This document shows positions 59,173 through 64,000 of a stretch of DNA of 64,000 nt, one piece after another. The notes under the pieces were generated by a model that ran no database searches, was not told where the DNA came from, and worked only from the letters and a program-made list of their open reading frames with translations. The DNA comes from an uncultured Eggerthella sp. (lineage in GTDB: Bacteria; Actinomycetota; Coriobacteriia; Coriobacteriales; Eggerthellaceae). The translations under genes and the position numbers were made by a program. The DNA is taken from positions 60,535 to 124,534 of the forward strand of contig UQLU01000007.1 in the NCBI GenBank assembly GCA_900542065.1, written 5' to 3'. How positions within the stretch are numbered: the first letter of the stretch is position 1; the number at the start of each line of letters is the position of its first letter.

Positions 59173-59694
59173 ATGGATGTGAATTACTACGAGCAGCCGT
59201 TGAAGTCCAACGCAATCATTGTGAATTCTTTGGATTACTTGAGCGGCGAGAAAAGAGCATCTTTAACTTTAGCGCTGGATAAATTATGTTACAAGGAGCG
59301 CATTCAGCTGCGTTCTTGTCTCAAAAAGCTTAAGACCGAGTGTTATTTTGCTGAGCAGTTTCGCCGAGTCAATCATCCACAGTGGTTTTCATTTGATGAA
59401 TCAATAAGCGCAAAGAGCGTTCGTCGGGCACTATCGATAACCGAATCTCTTGCTCGTGCAGTGGAACAAATGGGCGGATCAATGAAGGAGCCATTTCGAT
59501 TTGAGGTTTTTGGGGAAGGTATCGAGCTGCAGATATCTGAGAAAACGAAAAAAATTCAACACTCTTTAACCAAAGCCGAAATAGAACAGTTGGAAAAATA
59601 TGAAAAGGAACGTAAGAAATACTCTTGGGCCAGTAAGCCCCAAATAAAACAGATACGGCCTTGTTTTCACGGTTTGGCGAAAATAAGGCCGTAA
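59173..59694 (+). CDS. Hypothetical protein ending in a hairpin-encoded tail
   Basis: 173 residues, not recognised. Mostly helical and basic, with ISAKSVRRALSITESLARAVEQMGG and FGEGIELQISEKTKKIQHSLTKAEIEQLEKYEKERKKYSWASKP in the C-terminal half. The last 13 residues are encoded by a 15-bp stem-loop (59654-59693) that also supplies the stop codon, suggesting that the original 3' end was replaced. ATG 59173 has AAAGG seven bases upstream. Confidence 0.65.
   Translation: MDVNYYEQPLKSNAIIVNSLDYLSGEKRASLTLALDKLCYKERIQLRSCLKKLKTECYFAEQFRRVNHPQWFSFDESISAKSVRRALSITESLARAVEQMGGSMKEPFRFEVFGEGIELQISEKTKKIQHSLTKAEIEQLEKYEKERKKYSWASKPQIKQIRPCFHGLAKIRP
59654..59693. repeat. Stem-loop overlapping the 3' end of the 59173 gene
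   Basis: TACGGCCTTGTTTTC pairs with GAAAATAAGGCCGTA (59654-59668, 59679-59693) with one G-U pair and a ten-base loop. No T-run follows. Downstream, TAAAAATGGA (59701) and TCCATTTTTA (59756) form a second, wider inverted pair. Confidence 0.55.
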
Positions 59695-60135
59695 AAGAGC
59701 TAAAAATGGAGAAAATCAGGCGGAACTTTATTCCCACTCGATAAAACAATAGTGTTCCATTTTTACGATTTCGTCCTTGTTTTATCCGCAGTTTCTTCTC
59801 GTTGTCAGCTGTATTCGGTTGGCCTCTCTCAGAGAAAACTCATCCCAAACTCAGCTCTTTTCACTTTACCATTTCGTGAGTTTTACGCCTGAGTTTAGAC
59901 GAAGGATGGATTTGCTGCGTGACCTGTGAAAACCCGCTATCCCCGTTCGATTGAATCCTTTTCTTTCGAATGAAACCCCCATCGAGAACGCGACTACGAC
60001 AAGGGTTCTTGATACCCTTCATTTCGAGTCGGCTTGCCAAGCATCATTCTGATCGAAACTCAAAGGGGGCAAGTTCGCTCTTCAGAAGGATTTCGCTGTC
60101 ATTCCAGAACAAACTCACGACATCTCCGAAGATAG
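59695..60135. other. Junction region between AT-rich chromosome and GC-rich island
   Basis: 441 bases with no supported gene. Base composition rises towards 60135. It contains the inverted pair 59701-59710/59756-59765. No tRNA, integrase or obvious attachment site was seen. The plus frame 59970-60161 is Ser/Arg-rich and not convincing. Confidence 0.5.
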
Positions 60136-61173
60136 CTAAGAATGAGATTCCACCTCGCTAACGTAGGAGCGCCTGCTTGCGAGGACATCCAGCAATTTCG
60201 ATTCCGGGTCGTCATCGAAGGTGACCTTCGCGATCGATCTCCACTTGCGTGGGGGCATGCCGACCGATTTCGCGAAGAGGGCGGAGAAGCTTGTTGCTCG
60301 TGCATACCCGCAACGATGCGCTACCTCGTCTATGCTCATATCATGGTCGGTGAGCAGTCTTTTCGCCAGCTCGATTCTTTCCGAGGAGACGAACTCGGTC
60401 ACCGTCAATCCCGTCACCTGCTTGAATGTCTTCTTGAACTTGGTTGACCCCATGTTCGCGGCCTCGAGCAGATCCTTCTGCCTGATTGCACCGCCTAGGT
60501 TGTTCTCGATGTACGATATGGCTCTCGCGATCGAAAGGCGGTCCTGCTCGGCCACTCCCTCGCACAGGCTCTCTCTCATCTTAAGCAGCCTCGCCATCAC
60601 CAGGTTCGCGATTCCGGAATACAGGAGGCCCGCTTCCGGTCCCGGGATCTCCCTTGGAGTTATCTTGCCGAGCATCTCTGCTATTTCCGGATCCCAGGAA
60701 GCCTGGTTCCTAAGGCCCTTCAGACTGGTCGCCAGCGGTTTCAGCGCCTTGTCGATTCTTTCTCCGAAGACGCTTCGGCAGTATTCGTCGTAATACTCGA
60801 TCTCTGTGTAGGAGAATCTCGCTCCTTTTGGCAGAAGGACCGAACTCGTCTTGGGCGTCGTCTCCAAGAAGGCGGAGACGCTCGCTTGCGGCAAAAGGCC
60901 ATGCCTTTCGCGGCGGACGGCAAAGTACCCGCCAGAATCGAAACAGAAGGGCAGGGGTTCTTTCAAAGTGAAATCGCAGCAGACGACGGAGAAGAACCGC
61001 CGCGCCTCCCACGCCCAGTACCACCCCTCGCATCTGCGCCCGTCGCCTTCGAAGAGGGACCCCTCTCCGTTCCATCCATCTGCCAAGACGAGGCCGATTG
61101 GCTCAAGCGAGGCCGCAAAGGTCTCCGCCGCGGCTTGGGCGGCGTGGGAGAACATCGTTTCCCTGTCGTACAT
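60136..61173 (-). CDS. AraC-family transcriptional regulator
   Basis: 345 residues. The two AraC helix-turn-helix units occupy about 235-335 (IRQKDLLEAANMGSTKFKKTFKQVTGL and MSIDEVAHRCGYARATSFSALFAKSVGMPPRKW). The N-terminal half is an unassigned sensor domain. GC-rich codons contrast with neighbours to the left. It is divergent from the ECF operon with 136 bases between, so it is probably that operon's regulator. Confidence 0.9.
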   Translation of the reverse strand: MYDRETMFSHAAQAAAETFAASLEPIGLVLADGWNGEGSLFEGDGRRCEGWYWAWEARRFFSVVCCDFTLKEPLPFCFDSGGYFAVRRERHGLLPQASVSAFLETTPKTSSVLLPKGARFSYTEIEYYDEYCRSVFGERIDKALKPLATSLKGLRNQASWDPEIAEMLGKITPREIPGPEAGLLYSGIANLVMARLLKMRESLCEGVAEQDRLSIARAISYIENNLGGAIRQKDLLEAANMGSTKFKKTFKQVTGLTVTEFVSSERIELAKRLLTDHDMSIDEVAHRCGYARATSFSALFAKSVGMPPRKWRSIAKVTFDDDPESKLLDVLASRRSYVSEVESHS

Positions 61174-61251
61174 CTTCCGATCCTTTTATTCGCGTTCGGA
61201 CGCAATTCTTGCGCGCTCGGACTTTTCCCTCCAGGTGCAACCTGATTCAGA

Positions 61252-61265
61252 TTAACCAAGGCTAA
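61252..61265. promoter_or_regulatory. Near-palindrome between araC-type gene and ECF operon
   Basis: TTAACC-AA-GGCTAA; arms match at five of six positions. The right part AGGCTAAC is identical to half of the DtxR/IdeR iron box, the left half is not. It lies in the A/T-rich spot of the divergent promoter. Confidence 0.3.
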
Positions 61266-61309
61266 CATTTCTTTGTCAATTATAGCGATAAAAGAAAGGC
61301 TCTCTGGTT

Positions 61310-62047
61310 TTGCGAAGAAGAACACGGAAAACACTCGCGGAGGACATCGATGTCAGAACGAAGGTGGCCATGCTCGTCGTGCTCATAGCGACCGGGGCTA
61401 TCGTGAAGGATTACGTTCTGGGCTCGGTTCTCTTTGCCGTCGTCGTCCTCCTCTCCTTCGCAATCGGGCGCGGAAGGATGGCGGCGTCTTTCTCTTTCGC
61501 CTACCTCTTTCTCATGGGCATCTTCTGGGTCACGACGATGCTTCCGCCGAACGCCGCCGGAGCCCTCGGCTCGTTCGCCCTGGCCTGCCGCACCTGCATG
61601 CCCATCTGCTTGTTCGCGGCGGTCTTCGCGACCACTACCAAGATTGGCGACCTCACGGCCGCCCTCTACGGGATGAGGCTGCCGAAGGCGGTTGTCGTTC
61701 CGCTGGTGATAGCGGTGCGGTTCTTTCCGACGCTCAAGGAGGAGTCTTCTGCCGTAGCGGACGCGATGAGGGTGAGGGGGCTCGCCCTTTCGCTTAAGAA
61801 TCTCGTTTCGAAGCCGGCGCTGATGTTCGAATCCGCGGTCGTGCCCGTGATGCTGCGCTGCGCCAAGATCGCAGACGAGCTCGCTGCTGCGGCGGTTGCG
61901 CGCGGCATCGACCGGCCTGGAAGGAAGACCTCCTACAACGCGCCCCGGTTCGGATGGGTCGATTTCCTGCCTCTCTCGATCCTTGCCGCCTGCTGCTTGC
62001 TTCTTGTGGTTGCTAAGGCCAACCAGGGGATCGGAGGGCTGCTGTGA
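61310..62047 (+). CDS. ecfT: ECF transporter transmembrane component T (CbiQ family)
   Basis: 245 residues with five to six hydrophobic segments. DIDVRTKVAMLVVLIA (about 12-27) is the conserved EcfT start, and the coupling motif ADAMRVRGL (about 147) with a second AAAVARGID (about 197) are the two Ala-Arg-Gly contact motifs for the ATPases. A TTG start at 61310 is needed to include the conserved N-terminus; GAAAGG lies about ten bases upstream. The stop overlaps the ATPase gene by four bases. Confidence 0.88.
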   Translation: MRRRTRKTLAEDIDVRTKVAMLVVLIATGAIVKDYVLGSVLFAVVVLLSFAIGRGRMAASFSFAYLFLMGIFWVTTMLPPNAAGALGSFALACRTCMPICLFAAVFATTTKIGDLTAALYGMRLPKAVVVPLVIAVRFFPTLKEESSAVADAMRVRGLALSLKNLVSKPALMFESAVVPVMLRCAKIADELAAAAVARGIDRPGRKTSYNAPRFGWVDFLPLSILAACCLLLVVAKANQGIGGLL

Positions 62048-63654
62048 CGAAAAACGCCGTCGAGCTCAGAAGCGTCTCCTTCACCTATGCGGGGTTCGAT
62101 GCCCCGGCGGTCGACGACGTGAGCTTTGCCGTCGCGCCGGGCGAATGCATCGTTCTTTGCGGGGAATCTGGCTGCGGAAAGACCACCGCGACCCGGATCG
62201 TCAACGGGCTGGCGGGCGGGTTCTATGAGGGCAGTCGGACGGGAAAGGTCCTCATAGCGGGCAGGGATGTCGACGACCTGGAGGATTGGGAGCTCTCGTC
62301 TTTGACGGGCAGCGTTTTCCAGAACCCTCGCACTCAGTTCTTCAACCTCGACACGACCGGCGAGATTGCGTTCGGCATGGAGAACCTCGGCGTTCCCAGG
62401 GAGGAGATGCACAGGCGAGTGCGCGACGTCGTGCGCGAGCTCGGCATAGAGTGCCTGATGGGCAGAGGCATCTTCGAGCTCTCCGGGGGCCAGATGCAAT
62501 CGGTGGCCTTCGCGAGCGCATGGGCTTGCAAGCCGAGCGTCTACGTCCTCGACGAGCCTTCGAGCAATCTGGACCCTCCCTCCATGGAGAAGCTCGCCTC
62601 CTTCATCTCGAAAGCCAAGTCGAGCGGGTCTGCCGTGATCATCGCCGAGCACAGGCTCTCCTACCTCGCGAGCGTCGCCGACCGGTACTTGCTCTTCGAA
62701 GGCGGTTCCGTCGCCGCCGAATGGGACGCGCAGCGATTCCTGGGGCTGTCCGACGCGGAGCGAGAGTCCTGCGGGCTCAGGTCCTCCGAGCCGCCGAAGC
62801 TCGCCGACCTGATGCAGCGCCTTTCCCGTCCCGCCTCCGCCTTTCCCGCCGTCGAGGCGAGGGGAATCTATGCGGGGTACGAGAGGGGCATGCCGGTCCT
62901 CGAGGGGATTACCGTCGCGTTCGACCCCGGGAGGGTCGTCGGCGTGGTCGGGCGTAACGGAGTGGGCAAGTCCACCCTGCTCAAGTGCCTGGCGGGGATC
63001 AAGAAAGAAGAGCTCGGGCATGTTCGGTTCCAAGGATCGGTGATCCCTCCCAAGAGAAGACCCAATCATGCGTTTCTGGTCATGCAAGACCCCGACTACC
63101 AGCTCTTTCGCCCGAGCGTGCGCGACGAGTTGGCATCCGCGGCCCCGTCTCCTTCCGACGTCGACGAACTTCGTCTCGAAGCGGTCCTGGAGGAGTTTGG
63201 CCTGGGAGATGTCGCCGACCGCCATCCCGCATCGCTCTCGGGAGGGCAGAAGCAGCGGTGCGTCTGCGCCATCGCGTCGGAATCGGGGGCGCAGGCGCTT
63301 CTCCTCGACGAGCCCACGAGCGGCCTTGATTACCGCGAGTGCATGACCGTCATGGAAACGGTGCGCACCATGGCCGAGCGCGGTTGCGCCGTTATCATGG
63401 TCTGCCACGATATGGAAGTCGTCTCGGATTTTGCCGAGCGCATTGTGGTAATGGCCGACGGTCGCATCCTCGACCGCGGCCGCACGCACGAGCTATTCTC
63501 GAACATCGATCTCATGCGGCGTGCCTACGTGGAGCCTCCCCAGGTTATTGAACTCTCGCGCCGTCTGGCATCTTCCGTCTCGCCCGCTTTTGCGCAGGTG
63601 AGCGAGGTCACCGATGTCGTTCGAATTACCAAGGAGATGGTCCACCGTGGTTAA
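62044..63654 (+). CDS. ecfA: ECF transporter fused double ATPase (EcfA-EcfA')
   Basis: 536 residues, two ABC ATPase domains in one chain. First: Walker A GESGCGKT (40-47), signature LSGGQMQ, Walker B VYVLDEPSSNLD. Second: Walker A GRNGVGKST (about 302), signature LSGGQKQR, Walker B LLLDEPTSGLD. Both are intact. It powers vitamin or metal uptake with EcfT and a substrate-binding S component not in the window. It starts at GTG overlapping the ecfT stop. The fused form recalls YkoD-type ECF systems. Confidence 0.93.
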   Translation: MTKNAVELRSVSFTYAGFDAPAVDDVSFAVAPGECIVLCGESGCGKTTATRIVNGLAGGFYEGSRTGKVLIAGRDVDDLEDWELSSLTGSVFQNPRTQFFNLDTTGEIAFGMENLGVPREEMHRRVRDVVRELGIECLMGRGIFELSGGQMQSVAFASAWACKPSVYVLDEPSSNLDPPSMEKLASFISKAKSSGSAVIIAEHRLSYLASVADRYLLFEGGSVAAEWDAQRFLGLSDAERESCGLRSSEPPKLADLMQRLSRPASAFPAVEARGIYAGYERGMPVLEGITVAFDPGRVVGVVGRNGVGKSTLLKCLAGIKKEELGHVRFQGSVIPPKRRPNHAFLVMQDPDYQLFRPSVRDELASAAPSPSDVDELRLEAVLEEFGLGDVADRHPASLSGGQKQRCVCAIASESGAQALLLDEPTSGLDYRECMTVMETVRTMAERGCAVIMVCHDMEVVSDFAERIVVMADGRILDRGRTHELFSNIDLMRRAYVEPPQVIELSRRLASSVSPAFAQVSEVTDVVRITKEMVHRG

Positions 63655-64000
63655 CGTCATCGACTACATGCCGGGCGACACGCTGCTACACCGCCTGAAC
63701 CCCGTCATCAAACTGGGCCTCGCCGCCGCCATCATCATCGGCATCTTCCTGTCCGACACCTACGTGGCGCTGCTGGGCTTTTTGGCACTCACCCTTGCGC
63801 TGGGTGCCTATGCCGGCGTCGTCGACCGTCTGTTCTCGCTGCTCAAGTTGCTGATCCCGCTCGCGCTTATCATGCTGGTGCTCCAGCTGGCCTTTATGCG
63901 CGATGGCAACGTGGTGTGGGGCTTTATCACCGACACGGGCCTCATCACAGGATCGAAGGCCTGTCTGCGCCTACTGGGCGTGGCGTTACCACTCATCCTC
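63647..64000 (+). CDS. Second ECF transmembrane component T, 3' end cut by window edge
   Basis: The first 118 residues from GTG 63647, overlapping the ATPase stop region by eight bases, with AAGGAG ten bases upstream. VNVIDYMPGDTLLHRLNPVIKLGLAAAIII (1-30) is the CbiQ/EcfT N-terminal pattern (D-x-R/N-P-x-x-K). Three hydrophobic segments are visible before the edge. Two T proteins in one operon suggest a duplicated or hetero-T system; the Ala-Arg-Gly motifs lie beyond the window. Confidence 0.8.
   Translation, partial: MVNVIDYMPGDTLLHRLNPVIKLGLAAAIIIGIFLSDTYVALLGFLALTLALGAYAGVVDRLFSLLKLLIPLALIMLVLQLAFMRDGNVVWGFITDTGLITGSKACLRLLGVALPLIL

Noticed and set aside
59970..60161. 63-codon plus frame in the junction region
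   Set aside because: Ser/Arg-rich, overlaps the end of the AraC gene, no ribosome-binding site.
61933..63489. 518-codon open frame on the minus strand
   Set aside because: It is antisense to the ATPase gene, whose Walker and signature motifs are intact; long antisense frames are expected in GC-rich DNA.

Overview
The window looks like a low-to-mid GC chromosome segment of an anaerobic actinomycete, most likely class Coriobacteriia (Atopobium/Lancefieldella-like or a relative). This is inferred from the recognised protein set: a polyphosphate-dependent PAP kinase, a DMSO-reductase-type respiratory operon, a rubredoxin-first rubrerythrin, NiaP/NiaR and a class B sortase. No rRNA, tRNA or CRISPR array was seen, and no source database was consulted.

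Layout. 1-201: 5' part of a peptide deformylase (minus). 202-5019: polyphosphate genes ppk1 and ppx (minus), with repeat-rich intergenic DNA, facing a double-domain polyphosphate:AMP phosphotransferase (5228-6931) and a class B sortase. 8197-11759: purM, purN, purH. 11852-20330: a LysR regulator divergent from a carboxymuconolactone-decarboxylase/cupin fusion, then a soluble sensor kinase/LuxR-type response regulator pair, then a Tat-exported molybdopterin oxidoreductase with its Fe-S and NrfD-like subunits. Two helically phased palindromes lie between regulator and oxidoreductase. 20512-25297: a small zinc-ribbon protein, aroE, a membrane-anchored J protein, a nitroreductase and a flippase-like membrane protein. 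25685-28580: leuCDB. 28695-33750: hisS, aspS, a HAD phosphatase and a DUF5662 protein.

34088-43735: serine acetyltransferase, DegV, an alanine/sodium symporter, acyl carrier protein, a methyltransferase, a LysR regulator divergent from a reverse rubrerythrin, and an OPT transporter. 43948-47849: a small Cys-containing protein, then a possible drug-response cluster (MerR/TipAS, XRE/zinc ribbon, GyrI-like, MmcQ-like). 47898-53992: GNAT, trmB with an Asn/Thr-rich insertion, an alpha/beta hydrolase, niaP with its repressor niaR, and a secreted SH3 protein. 54361-59694 is accessory: membrane proteins, a 28-residue membrane peptide too short for routine ORF calling, a nuclease-like gene split by a -1 frameshift, an antitoxin-like ORF with an in-frame TGA, a Fic protein and an unrecognised protein ending in a hairpin.

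60136-64000 changes abruptly to GC-rich DNA: an AraC regulator divergent from an ECF transporter operon (EcfT, fused double ATPase, second EcfT cut by the window edge). This looks like DNA acquired from a higher-GC relative.

Start codons were moved from the longest ORF to an internal ATG/GTG/TTG where a Shine-Dalgarno sequence or the conserved N-terminus supports it; each such choice is stated.
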